Shown piece after piece: positions 10,179 through 21,976 of a stretch of 64,000 nt of DNA (the first letter of the stretch is position 1; each line of letters begins with the position of its first letter). The notes beneath the pieces are model-generated. The model had not been told where the DNA came from. It did not search any database and saw nothing but the letters and a program-made list of their open reading frames with translations. This stretch comes from Carya illinoinensis (Eukaryota > Streptophyta > Magnoliopsida > Fagales > Juglandaceae). The stretch spans positions 26,089,501 to 26,153,500 of the forward strand of contig NC_056767.1 of the NCBI RefSeq assembly GCF_018687715.1, read 5' to 3'. The position numbers were made by a program, and so were the translations under genes.

Positions 10179-10770
10179 AACGGAAGCCAAAATGGAGCAG
10201 AGATAGAGAATGTTTGCATGGAAGAAAAATATTTTTTTATTCATTTTGGTCATGTCACAGTGACTATCAAATTTGGCTCACAACACTAACTTAGTATTGT
10301 AGCAAAAAGCCATACCCTTTTACATTTGCATAATCCAATGTAACATATTTTGAGACTCTATTAGCCAAACACCCTATTGAATTTGCATTTGCATAATCGA
10401 ATGGAATTGCTCACATGTAATGTAATGTAATGGCTTGAAAATAGGCAAAAATGCTGACCATCCAACTTCTATTCCTCTTCACCGCAAAGGCGGATGTGGA
10501 GGTCGCAAATTGGGAGGTGAGGTGAATGACAGTGGAAGAAATAGATAAGAGGCGGCGGGTTGTGCTGAGCAAGGGGAAATGCTGGCCGTATTGGAATGTT
10601 TTGACCGGCAATACTGTCGCACTGGAAGGCATGCAAAAGTTAAAGAAATAGGCTTCGGAAGAAGTTTCAAGTTCAGCCTTAACCACTCTAAATAGATGGC
10701 TACTATGTGGATGTTTCATCTGTAATGTTGCAGTAAAGAGCATCCTAATTACGTGGCTCATGATGTTGCA
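9550..10770 (+). pseudogene. SEO-like pseudogene fragment
   Basis: Pieces are collinear with the SEO-like gene at 55932-57413. Positions 9550-9780 match its exon 1 end, splice donor and first intron (gcaactcatactgttgg, ttgttggtaaac, gtaattagcc). Positions 10419-10520 match the middle block. Positions about 10545-10770 match the C-terminal exon and 3' flank, including ggttgtgctgagc, aaatgctggccgtattgga and gaaataggcttcggaagaag. Between them lie a foreign insert with a GA microsatellite (about 9780-10415) and an internal deletion. No usable frame remains. Confidence 0.8.
10119..10173. repeat. (GA)n microsatellite
   Basis: About 27 GA units inside the DNA inserted in the SEO pseudogene. Open frames predicted across it (Arg-Glu or Leu-Ser repeats) are artefacts of the repeat. 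Confidence 0.95.
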
Positions 10771-11116
10771 GATCTGGCAAACTGAAGTGAAGAAGTGATG
10801 AAGTGTTTGCTTTTCTGAGTTGTATATGGGCTTGTGGGAGCATTTTAGTCTAGGTAGAGCTCAAGTAATGTAGCGTGGGCTTTACTCTTAGTTAGTTATT
10901 AGCCAAGCCCATTATCATGTTAAGGGCACTATAGTCAATTTCATTTTTTTTTTTTTTTCAGTTACTTAATGTTGGAATGCTCAGGAGAGAATAGAGTATG
11001 GAAAATACAAGGCATTTTGCCCAAAGTCAGCATCACCATACCAAAGCTCACGAAGAGGAGTTTCAGTCTTAAGGTTCAAGCGTTTCTAGGGGCATGCAAT
11101 TTAGATCCATCAAACT
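10771..11116. other. Intergenic DNA left of the Copia element
   Basis: No coding sequence was recognised. It contains a poly-T tract at about 10945-10959 and the motif cattttagtcta, which has loose analogues at 39760-39860. It ends at the Copia LTR, with candidate target sequence aaact. Confidence 0.4.
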
Positions 11117-12431
11117 TGTTGTCTAGATGACTAACACAGGAGTATGATGAATTGGGTTATATTTAAAAAATTAACAATTATAAATCAAATATACAATATA
11201 AAATAAAATACAAAACAACAATAAATATAAAGAGTAAGGGTGAAAGAGAAGTAAACTCAATATGTTAGCGAGGTTCGGGCCCCACTGCCTACGTCCTCGC
11301 CTCAAGCTACCCCTTGAGGATCCCCAAATTCACTATTCAACATCCTTAAAGTGGAGATAGAAACCTATTACACCTTTGAACAACACCGCTACAAAGGATC
11401 CATGTAGAACACTATCTATACTTGTAATCACCTTACACGTGGTGATTCAACTATTCCCTGTGTAGAACACTTTCTACACGCACAAGGGTTATAGATACTC
11501 TTTTACTGATACAAGAGTTGATAGTGGGTAGGTTATCAGAAAACACTCCTCAATAAGTGAAATAAGAACAATACAATGCAAACTATATCTCTCTCAAAAT
11601 GAACAAGGTTTAAAGCTCAATGCTTAGAGAAGAGAGAATGAAAGCTTTGAATGAATGTTGTATGCTCTTGGTATGTGAATGTGAAGCTCTCAAATGATCT
11701 ATTTATAAGCATATGAGACTTCATATTCAAATTTAAAAAGATTTACATGTCAAATACAACATCATTCACTTTTTCAAAAAATTCAAATAAAAGTTTTTTT
11801 TTTTTCATTTGTCAAAGACAACATCATTCACTTTTCTAAAAAGTCAAACCTAATCTTTTTACTTTTTGCATATGACAAAAAGAGCACACTTTGCTTTTTA
11901 AAATTTTCAAACAAAATCATCTACCTTTTACATAAGTCAAAAAGAGCATCAATTACTTTTGAAAATATTCAAATAAAGCATGGACGTGTGAAAGATGACA
12001 ATCAATCATCTTTAATATTTTCAAAATTTTCAAACAAAATCATACACTTTTTACATAAGTCAAAAAGAGTAGAAATCACTTTTGAAAATATTCAAATAAA
12101 GCATGCACATGTGAAATATGACAATCAATCATCTTTCAAAATTTTCAAAATATTCATACACATGTGGAAAATACATTTTAATGCTTTATGATAAAATATT
12201 AATTTTAAGTCTTAATCCTAATTTCAAATTTTTAAGAGATTTACAACATTACTCTATGACTTTAATGTGAACTTGTTTCCTTCTTGCTCATGCTTGGTTC
12301 CTTGATGTGCTTGACTCCATTATGTAGACAACTTGAGCTTGACACTCCTTTATTCTTTGAATTCATTTGTTATCATCAAAATCCATATGTAGATATATAA
12401 TTACACGAAACTTAAAATCTTGAGTTCAACA
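11117..12431 (-). repeat. 3' LTR of the Copia element
   Basis: 1315 bp, tgttg...caaca. It contains internal repeats of about 115 bp (aagatgacaatcaatcatct, tttacataagtcaaaaagag). The partner LTR is about 80 bp longer because of one more partial unit. The two differ at many sites, so the insertion is not recent. Confidence 0.93.
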
Positions 12432-13002
12432 ATCTCCCCCTTTTTTTATGATGACAAATACTTGATAGTACCTGAAGTATGTATTAATACTTAAACTCCC
12501 ATTGAGAATGTGCGTTAGTTTTTCAAGCAAAAGTATAAATATAATTCCAAACATATATAATAAGTTTAACAATTCTGACAATTTTAATGTTTTAATCTAA
12601 AACTTCTCCCACTTTTAGCATCATTAAAAAGGATCAGAAATAAATAAATAGATTGAAGAAAACGGTGTGTTAGTATAAATTGTAGATAGTTAAAAAATTG
12701 GAGCCGCCCGTGACCCGACAAGTGTGGTTGGAGATTTGAAAAATCGTCTGATGTTGTTGACAAACGAGATTGAGGGCTCCGAGTTTCTAAAAAAAATGTT
12801 ATTTTCACCCATCGGATACAAAAAAAAAAAAAAAAAATTCACATTGCTCCTTGACTTGGATGATAGCTTATCTTGTTCTTTATGCTATCTCTATAAAATC
12901 AGTCTTAAAGTTCATCTAATTCACATAAAATCTTCTTCGCATCTCTATAACTCATCTGCATTCCTTCAATATTTTCGCTTTAAGCTTTCAATTTTTTTCT
13001 CA

Positions 13003-13440
13003 ATGGCTCATTCTTCTAACATTCATCTGCATTCATCCATGAGGTATTCTATTCCTCAATCTCCTGTCCTTCCTGCAGCTATCATTGGTGCCATGTTGCA
13101 GTAAGAGAATAATAATTTTGTTAATAAGTCAGACTCCGATGTTATCTACGACTTGGTGAGTCTCGGGACTCGCTACTCCTCCTCTATAGTTTCTTTTTTC
13201 CAGCGGCTACAAGCCAGAAACCATGAGGTTGAAAAGCTTAAAGAACAAATTATTGTACTTAAGCGAATTATTTAAGAGTCTCACACAATGGAAGGAATCC
13301 TTCGGCAGAAGAATAAAATGTTGAAATTCCTATTAGATTCTTCATTCCGCTTGCCAATTCCCATGGATAGGGATGTCATGATATTGTATGAAGAGAATGA
13401 GCATCTCAAACATGAGGCCAAGAACCTCAAGTTTATGTAG
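13003..13440 (+). pseudogene. Antisense open frame between Copia pol and 3' LTR
   Basis: On the strand opposite to gag-pol, an ATG (caatggctcattcttc) opens a frame of 146 codons interrupted by only two stops, both TAA before GAG where CAA (Gln) is a plausible ancestor. The second half is rich in Glu, Lys and Leu (for example NHEVEKLKEQIIVLKRII), suggesting a coiled coil. A TATA-like tctctataaaatc sits about 115 bp upstream. Extra antisense frames between pol and the 3' LTR are reported for some plant LTR retrotransposons; I do not recognise the product. Decay of the frame matches the decay of the element. Confidence 0.5.
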
Positions 13441-13488
13441 AAGTATTTAAAAACTCTCTCTCTATTTTTATGGACTCTGGTCTATGTT

Positions 13489-14641
13489 TTAAGAGATATT
13501 CATAGCATGCATCATACATATTTCTCTTCTAATCATACATAATTTATCTTCTAACAAAGATTTTGTGAAAATATTTGCTAACTGATCCTGTGTGTTTGTG
13601 AACTCTAGTACTATATCGCCCTTCTGCACATGATCTCGAAGAAAATAATATCTTATTTCAATATGCTTAGTTCTAGAATGTTGTATTGGGTTCTTTGAAA
13701 TATTTATAGCACTTGTATTATTACATTTGATTAGAATGTGATTATACATGAATTTAAAATCTTCAAGTTGTTGCTTCATGTAAAGAACTTGAGCACAATA
13801 ACTACCCGCAGCAACATATTCTACCTAAGCAGTAGATAACGTAATAGAATTTTACTTTTTACTAAATCAGGAAACTAGTACATGACCTCATATATGATAT
13901 GCTCCATTAGTGTTTTTTCGATCAATTTTGAAACCTGCATAATTTGCATCTGTGTAGCTGATTAGATCGAAAGATGTGTGCTTAGGGTACCATAACCCTA
14001 GGTCAATTGTACCACTAAGATATTTAAGAATGCGTTTAACTGCAATTAAATTAGATTCTTTTGGAGATGATTGAAAGTGTGCACATAAGCACACACTAAA
14101 CATAATATCTGGTCTACTGGCTGTCAAATATAATAAGCTACCAATCATACTTCGATATACCTCTGAGTCAACTGGCTTACCGGATTCATCTTTATCAAGT
14201 TTAGTGGATGGGCTCATTTGTGTTCCAAATTCCTTAGCACTTTCCATCCCAAACTTCTTGAGTAATTCATTAATATATTTTGATTGATTGATGAATGTTC
14301 CACTTTTTGCTTGCTTAATTTGCAATCTGAGAAAAAATGCAAGTTTTTCCATCATGCTCATTTCAAATTTTTCCTGCATAGTCTTAGCAAAAACTTGGCA
14401 TATATTTTCATTAGTAGCACTGAATATTATATCATCAACATAAATCTGAATAAAAAGAATATCATCATTTTCGTATTTAATGAAAAGAGTTGTGTCAATT
14501 TTTCCTCTTGAAAAATATTTTTCAATCAAGAAACCACTTAGTCTCTCGTACCAAGCTCTAGGAGCTTGTTTGAGTCCATATAGTAATTTTGTGAGTTTGA
14601 AAACATGATTTGAAGAAATATGATTTTCAAAACCTGGAAGT
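13489..14641 (-). pseudogene. Copia reverse transcriptase (C-terminal part) and RNase H
   Basis: On the minus strand, coding similarity resumes at the CACTA boundary and includes the QAPRAWYERLSGF-type block, the catalytic YVDDIIFSATNEN (about 14430) and then LLYLTASRPDIMFSVCLCA. The RNase H end carries TKHIEIRYYFLRDHVQKG and QLANIFTKSL (about 13560-13670). Stops and a frameshift separate the pieces (for example at 13780-13890). It would act in the cytoplasmic retroelement particle to copy RNA to DNA; this copy cannot. Confidence 0.9.
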
Positions 14642-14644
14642 TGC

Positions 14645-17600
14645 CACTATAAGAAATACGGCATTTTACCAAGGGGAAGATTCATGGCAAAAAGCTGACT
14701 TTTTGTGGGAAAAACCCTATTCCCACAAATTGTTGTTGTGGGCAGCTCGTGGTGTAAATCTCGCCGCAAATACCTATATTTTCCCACGACACATTTCACA
14801 GCAAGAGCCAATGAAGCTCATCACAAAAGCACGTCCATTTTCGTTTATGCTCATGGGAGTTTGAGCAATTACCATGAGAGGTACTGGTGTGTATTAGTAT
14901 TAACCACTACAACATTTGTGGGAAAAAACTTCTCCCGACACAAAGGTCCGTATTGAGTGTATTGAGTCAAGTCTAGTAAATACAGAATTACAGGTGAGGG
15001 GATAGGAACCATGCAGACTTGATTTGTATGACCATGATATATTGTACAATAAATCATTCAAAAAGTAGAGCTTCAGACTTTCACAAAAGATCGCTTCATT
15101 TTTTAAATGCACATGCTCAAATTTACCAACTTGAAAACTCATAAATGCTCAACAGCTCGAAAATACTACCACACACACACACTTTAAGCAAAAGCAATCA
15201 CACCTTCCAGCAATTAAAACAACCTAACCAAACATGCATACTAGCCTAAACAGCCACATATAACAGCCCAAACAACCTCACTCATAAAACCAACAACCAC
15301 ATGTCAATCCAAACAATCATGTGTCAACCCAACCAGTCACATAGCAGCCCAAACAACCACATATTAACCCTGGATAGCCACACATTCCACCAGCATTCAC
15401 CCACATAAGTTATAAGTTCAATCGCATCTACAGTTTCAGGTTCAAAAATATCAATACGTAGATGAAATGCATCATCTACTCATCTGGTTCAAAAACTATA
15501 TATTAGGACTATCTAAAATATAGTATTAAAGGAAAAATGAATAATATTGTCATGTAAAAGATAATATAAATTACTACAAGTATGTCCTCCTAAACCAAGG
15601 TAATGTATAGATAACTCACTTCCGCAGACATTCATCAGAAAATGCATAAACCTGAGTAATCTTCCAAAGGGAAAAACAAAGAGATAAAAAAATTATTAGC
15701 TCAAAGTATTACAGATACATTGCTTTTTCTAAAACAAACATGTAGGTCCAAAGAAAATATTCATGCATACTAAACAAGGTGGTAAATTTATAGACTACTC
15801 CCCAATCTGTCCTCTCTCCCCCCCTGCCCAAAAAAAAGCCAAAATTGAGAAGCTGAATAACGTCTTCAAAATTGAGAGTTACAAGGACTGAAATTCTGAG
15901 GGACTAAAGGTCTTCAAAACAGAGGCTGAATAAGGGAAGGAATATAGAAGATTGAACTCAAAACTGAGAGTTACAAGGATTGAAATTCTGTTGCTATAGT
16001 GCCTTGCAGTAATTCTAGTTCAATCCTTAAAGCATTTGTGGCTTGGAGTTTGAAATGGCTAGGAGTGAGAAGGGATGAGAATGACGTGATCAGAGGGCAG
16101 GTTTGATGTGCAGCAATTAACTTAGGTGTTTAGGTGCTAGAATCTAATAAAACTGGAGGAACCAAAGAAAAGGAAATCTTCAACAATAGATTTGATAAAG
16201 TACTTATCAAAATAAATAGAGTCTAAGCTACAGTCTTGGTGTTATTTTAATAGAGTCTAAATTAGTCTTTTATCCATCAAAATTCAATCTCCTGGAGCCA
16301 TAATTCTAGACCCTAGGTTTACAAATTCTTCAAACCCAAAGCATAATATGCAAAAACAGAGGATGTGTTTAAGATGGCATGGCCAATGGCCATATGTAAC
16401 AGAGGTCTATGAATGCAATGGAGCAAGAGTGGTTATATAAAAGTGTAGGGAGCAAACACTACAAAAACAAAAAGAATAAAAGAAGATTTTTTTTGGGGGG
16501 GGGGGGGGGGGAGAGTAGGAATCATAGGCAAAGACATGATTATTAAGAGATAAAACCAAGTGCATGGCCTTACAAATTATGTATTAGTTTTTGTTTTCCC
16601 TGTAATCACGTAAACAATACACAAGGATCATGTTCTTCTATTGCACAAGTAAGAGTCATAAATAAGAGTTATAATTAATCAATTCCAACACTTGTTTAAA
16701 ACAGCTTTGGGCGAGAATTAATCCATTTATAAATAAGATCCAAGTATCAAACAAAGGAATAGAATGTCATAGCATGTCCCAAAGAACAAGCACCCATGTG
16801 AGCAAGATACTTTATTCGAGAGATAATATATATTCAATATCCTTACCAATATGCAAAGCAATCCATTAATTATTTTTTTCTTTTTCTAGAGATAATACAT
16901 ATATTCAAAGATATGTAAGCATATTCATATCATTCGAAAAAAAATTGCAAGGAAAAAAAAACTGCTATGAGAAGTAAGCCATGAATTCGTGTAGCAGTAT
17001 ACAAATAGCAACAGGCAAAATAATTGAATTAACATGAGAATCATGGTAAACGTTTCAATATCATTCGAAAATGGGGGAAATTGATCATGAGAGTGGATTT
17101 CGAAAAAACCCTGATCAGAATTTAATTTAGAGAATCCATTTCTCAAAAGCACACTCAACATAAGTAAATCTCCACCATTGGTACTGAAGTAATTCAATCA
17201 CCAAAACCCATTTCTATCAAGATTAGGGCTTTTTCTTTTCTGTTTCATTAGCTAACTTGGGTATATTTTCATTACTAAAATTGAGAAATAATTACATACC
17301 TAAAACCAAGATCTGGAAAATCAGAATAAAAGAGGGGGATTTAAAGTTTTGGGGGATACCTCGGTGATTTTATTTCCCTGCGTCTAAAAGGACTGGGCTG
17401 ATTGTTTGGTGTCCGATGAATTAGAGGCATCGAGAGAAGCTAATCCCTCATTACCATTCTCCATTTTAAGCTGTGTATTGCTGCTGGGGGGAGAAGAAAT
17501 AAGGGGGAACAGAAAATAAGGGAGAGAAACAAAGAGAGAAAGAGTGAAATAGAGAGAGATACAGAAAGGGGAAGGGAGGGAGGTCGTAGGAGGGAGGCCA

Positions 17601-18098
17601 TCGGAGGGAAGCCATCGGAGCTAGGCCATCGGAGGGAGAGAAGCTTACCGGCGAGAGTGGCGCTGCTGGTCGCTTTGTGCTGTGAAGAGAGAAACCGACG
17701 ACGAATCGAAAAAAGAAAAGTGGGTGTCGGGTTGGGGAAGAAATAAATAAGGGGGAAATGTGAAATTTAATATTTAAAACTATTTGTGGGGATTTGTTTT
17801 TGCTGTAATATGTCATAATTTTTTGCCGCAAAAACAAATAAGTCATATACTTTGATGTATAATCTTGGTGATTTATTTGCGGCGACATTAAGTCGCTGCA
17901 AAAAATCAATTTTTGCCGCAAAAGTGGATTTTACCACAAATTCTTGCTCGTCGCATGTAATTTCGTGGAAAATGACATATTTTTTTCCCATGGACAGTTT
18001 TTGTGTCATAAGTTAAGTATTTGCCACGAATGTAAACCTTAGAAAAAAATCTCACGAGAAAAGCCAATATTTCTTGTAGTGTGATATTTCTTGTAGTA
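14645..18098. mobile_element. CACTA (En/Spm) transposon, non-autonomous, inside Copia RT
   Basis: The left end is cactataagaaatacggc and the right end, reverse-complemented, is tactacaagaaatatcac: the CACTA ACAAGAAA terminus with the last G changed to A. A perfect 3 bp target duplication TGC (14642-14644 and 18099-18101) restores the Copia coding sequence. Subterminal motifs typical of the superfamily recur near both ends (ttttgccgcaaaa, tttgtggg). The 3454 bp contain no transposase-sized frame, so the element is non-autonomous. An extra CACTAC-like terminus lies at 14905 and an extra TAGTG terminus at 18081, suggesting end duplication or nested copies. Confidence 0.9.
17384..17464 (-). CDS. 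Short open frame on a gene-like exon inside the CACTA element
   Basis: Read on the minus strand, a leader with candidate donor (gccg|gtaagctt, about 17650), a pyrimidine-rich stretch and acceptor (ctccccccag|cag, about 17485) precede an ATG opening a 26-residue frame MENGNEGLASLDASNSSDTK... ending in TAG. A further donor (ccgag|gtatcc) follows. This is the layout of a first coding exon. It may be a remnant of an element-encoded protein gene (TnpA- or TnpD-type) or a captured host exon. No domain is recognisable. Confidence 0.3.
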   Translation of the reverse strand: MENGNEGLASLDASNSSDTKQSAQSF

Positions 18099-18101
18099 TG
18101 C

Positions 18102-18600
18102 TCAACATATACCTCTTCATTTATAAAACCATTTAAGAAAGCACTTTTAATATCCATTTGAAAAAGTTTGAAATCTTTATAACAAGCATATGCAAGTAGC
18201 ATTTGAATAGCTTCTAATCTTGCGACTGGAGCATATGTCTCATCATAATTGATTCATTCTTCTTGATTGAAACATTTGGCTACAAGTCGAGCCTTATTTC
18301 TAGTAACGACTTCGGACTCATCTTTCTTGTTTCTAAAAACCCATTTTGTTCCAATAATAGTATGATTTTTAGGTCTAGGAACAAGTGTCCAAACATCATT
18401 TCTTTCAAATTGATTCAAATATTCTTACATAACTAGAATCCAAGATTCACCAAGAAGTGCTTCATCAATATTTTTCGGTTCAATCTAAGATAGAAAATTA
18501 GTATGATTGCAAATATTTCTAAGAGATGATCGAGTGCTTACACCTCATGAAGATTCTCCCAGAATTTGTTCCACTAGATGATCTTTCATAAATTTTCACT
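18102..18600 (-). pseudogene. Copia reverse transcriptase, N-terminal part
   Basis: Contains the conserved block KLFQMDIKSAFLNGFINEEV (about 18100-18165), the first catalytic Asp region of Copia reverse transcriptases. The block is cut by the CACTA element immediately after the VYVE sequence. Upstream frame breaks are frequent. Confidence 0.88.
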
Positions 18601-18618
18601 GTTTGGTTGCATTTTATA

Positions 18619-20060
18619 TTAAATTTTGATGATCTTTCCTATGTCTCCATGTTGGACTTCCTCTATTGTGTTCTCTTTGTTGAGATTGAGACTTTCCGTG
18701 TTATTTATACTTCCTGTTTCTTTGTCAATGGATTTCTTGGAGAGTAGAGAATTAGATTCATCAAATACTACACGCATAGATTCTTGTATAGTCAAAATCT
18801 TTTTATTGAATACTCTATAAATTTTATTATTAGTAGAATACACGAGAAAGATACTTTCATCAGATTTTGCATCAAACTTGCCTAAATTATCCATGTCATT
18901 CAAAATAAAATATTTGCATCCAAATACATGAAAGTAACCAATGTTGGGTTTTTTCTCATTCCAAAGCTCATAGGGGGTTTTATCTAGTTTAGACCTTAGC
19001 ATAACTCTATTTATAACATAACATGCAGTACTTACAGCTTCAGCCCAAAAATAACTAGGCAAATTGTTCTAATTGAGCATTGTTCGTGCCATCTCTTGAA
19101 GAGATCTATTTTTTTTCTCTACTACTCCCATTTTGTTGAGGAGTTCGAGGAGAAGAAAAATTATGTACAAAACCATTTTCATCACAAAAAGTTTCAATAT
19201 TTTTATTAACAAATTCTTTTCCCCTATCATTTCAGATACTTGAAATGGTATAACTCTTTTCATTTTGAATTCTCTTACATAACTTGATGAAAGTATTATG
19301 TGCCTCATCTTTATGAGTAAGAAAGATGACCCAAGTATATCTAGAGAAATCATCAACAATAACAAATGCATAATATTTTCCTCCTAGACTTGCAACTCTA
19401 TTTGGTCCAAAAAGATCCATGTGTATCAGTTGCAATGGTCTAGTAGTGAAAATATGTTTCTTGGTTTTAAAAGAAGTTTTTGTTTGTTTACCAAATTGAC
19501 ATGCATCACAAATTTTGTCTTTAAGAAAATTTACCTTTGGTAAACCTCTCAAAAGATCATTTTATGAAAGTTTGGAAATAAGTTCCATGTTGGCAAGACC
19601 GAGTCTTCTATGCCATAGCCAACTAGTTTTATTTTGAACTGAAAAACAAATAGCATATTATGAGGTAATTTCTTCAAAATCAATTGTATAAACATTGTTG
19701 CTTCTAAAATCAATAAAACAAATATTGCAATCATGATTTTTCAAAATAATGCACTTATCCATTTTGAAAGTAACTGTAAATCCTTTATCACATAATTGAC
19801 TTACACTCAAAAAATTATATTTTAGACATTCAACAAGTATAACATTTTCAATTATGAGAGAAGATTTATTACTAATTTTACCTATTCCCACGATCTTCCC
19901 TTTCGAGTCATCTCTAAATGTCACATGTCCTTCTTCTTTAGATCTAAGATCAAAGAACTTAGTTTTGTCTCCCGTCATGTATATGGAACATCTACTATCT
20001 AAAAACTATTTGTTTTTGCTTGTGGAGGACTTCATGCATACCTATAAAAACAATTAAAAT
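18619..20060 (-). pseudogene. Copia protease, gag-pre-integrase and integrase region
   Basis: The protease site, normally LDSGCS, reads LDSRCS followed by MTGDKTKFFDL (about 19950-20005). Next come the gag-pre-integrase piece and the zinc-binding CDACQFGKQTKTSF (about 19480-19520). The integrase core follows with LIHMDLFGPNRV and VIVDDFSRYTWVIFL (about 19330-19440), then FWAEAVSTACYVINR (about 19020-19050). Frameshifts separate the segments. The loss of the catalytic glycine in DSG supports inactivity. Confidence 0.9.
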
Positions 20061-20659
20061 GATTTTTCTTGGTAACCAAGTTCTTTGGGTCATTCATTTA
20101 TTATTATTAGAAAAAACAAGATTTTTAGGTACCCATATGACCCTAATAGTCATTGTATACTTGCTTCTAATAAGATAAGTATGATAATTATGACTATTTC
20201 TATTACCAAAATTGCAAATAGCATGTGGCATATATGAAGAACTTGAGTGATTATAATAATATATTTCTTTGACAAAATTATTTTTATGAAAAGAATTTTG
20301 AATACTGGACTTTGATGTAGAAGGATTATTAAAGAAATTTTTATAAGGTTTGTATTTTTGTTTTGGCATATATCCCAAGCCTGCCTTGTCAAAAATACAT
20401 ATTTGACTACCAAGAAATTTTTCAAAATTACTTTTTCAATTCGTAAAGTTTTCAATAATATTTTTTAAATCAGTTTTCTTCTTTTTCAACTCAAGATTTT
20501 CATCTTTCAAAGCGATGTTCTCTTTTTTTAAAACATCAATTTCGTTTGTTAAAAAATAATTTTTTTTTTCAAAGCAGTATACTTGATACCTAATTTTTCA
20601 AGTTCCTCATGTACCTCTTCTAAAACATTTTGCAATTCATCATATAAAGGATTTTCAAT

Positions 20660-21711
20660 ATTATTAAGATTTGTTACGTCAATTTCATCTTTAGCCATAA
20701 GATAAATATTTGCTGATTTTTCATTGTTTGCTTTACTATCTGAGTTATTTGAATCATCATCTCATGTAACTTTCATTGCTTTCTTGCCATTATTTTGATT
20801 TTTCTTTAGTAGAGGACAATGTGGCTTAATATGACCAGGCTTATTGCATTTATAATAAATTAAAATGTCATTTTTACCTGAATATTTCTTGGCAAACTTT
20901 TTGAATGATTTTCTCGGAGGAGTTTTATTTTTCTTTAAGAACCTTTTAATTCTTCATGTTATCATCGCAACTTCTTTATCTTTGTCATCATTTTCCCCAT
21001 CTTCATCACTTTCACTTTCATGAGGAACAACTTTAAGTACCAAGCTCTTCTTTGAATTTCCTTCTTCTTCTCCTTTTTTCAATGTGTACTCATGGGTGAT
21101 AAGTGACCCGATGAGTTCATTTATTTCGAGCTTCTTGAGGTCTCTAACTTCAAAAATCGCTGTCACTTTTGATTCCCAGCGTTTTGGTAAAAAGTTGAGA
21201 ATTTTTCTTACTATCTTTACCTTGGAATAAACTTTGTCAAGAGCTGTCAAGCTGTTTATGATGTTAGTAAAATGAGTGTACATACTATAAATAGATTCAT
21301 CATCATGTATCTTAAACATTTCATATTCATGAGTAAGAATATAAATTTTTGATTCCTTGACTTGCGAAGTTTCTTCATAAGTAACTTCCAAGTTATCCCA
21401 AATTTCCTTTGCCGTAGCGCAAGTCATTATTCTAAACTCATTTCCATTGAGAGCATTAATAATAAATTCATAGCAGTTAAATTCAATGTATAAAGTATAT
21501 CGCTTTCATGATCAAACTCTTCTATCTTTACTCCATCAACCACTTTTGTTGGAATATAAGGTCCATTTACAATGTATTTCCAGATTTCTCGACCTTGAAC
21601 ATGAAGCAATATTCTCATTCTAACTTTCCAGAATGAGTAATTGTCTCTACAAAAGAATGGAGGCCGACTGCTAGATTGACTTTCACCAAATGAAGCTACA
21701 ATGTTAGTCAT
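20660..21711 (-). pseudogene. Copia gag
   Basis: The start at 21711 (MTNIVASFGESQS...) leads into FFCRDNYSFWKVRMRILL, typical of Copia gag. The UBN2-like block follows (TAKEIWDNLEVTYEETSQVK, about 21360-21420; KILNFLPKRWESKVTAI, about 21165-21215). An acidic tail (ESESDEDGENDDKDKE) precedes the zinc knuckle, which reads YKCNKPGHIKPHC (about 20840) with its first Cys replaced by Tyr. One frame change occurs at 21427. It is a nucleocapsid-forming protein in active relatives. Confidence 0.9.
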
Positions 21712-21752
21712 AAGATCTTAACTCAAAAGATAATTAATCTTATAATAGAGCT

Positions 21753-21976
21753 CTTACTCTGATACCAATTGTTATTAATCATAGGCAATACCTATGTCAC
21801 CTAACAATTGTACGTACTAGACTAGCCAGCCACCGTCTCTACCAGTGCATCGTCTCTACCAGTGCATCGTCTCCCATGGTCAGAGAGTCTTGCTTCAGTG
21901 ACACAATCACAAGCAAGAGTTTCCATGAGTGATCTGCCTGTATGAACAGTACATGTCAACTAGCTTTGATGCCAAT
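21753..21976 (-). other. Primer-binding region with two PBS-like sequences
   Basis: On the minus strand attggcatcaaagc directly abuts the 5' LTR, and a better initiator-Met tRNA match (attggtatcagag) lies about 200 bp further in, next to gag. The intervening DNA has a 20 bp tandem repeat (cgtctctaccagtgcat). An insertion or template-switch product between LTR and PBS would explain this. Confidence 0.6.

Noticed and set aside
10025..10294. Open frames with Arg-Glu or Leu-Ser repeats
   Set aside because: They are created by the (GA)n microsatellite at 10119-10173 and have no family resemblance.
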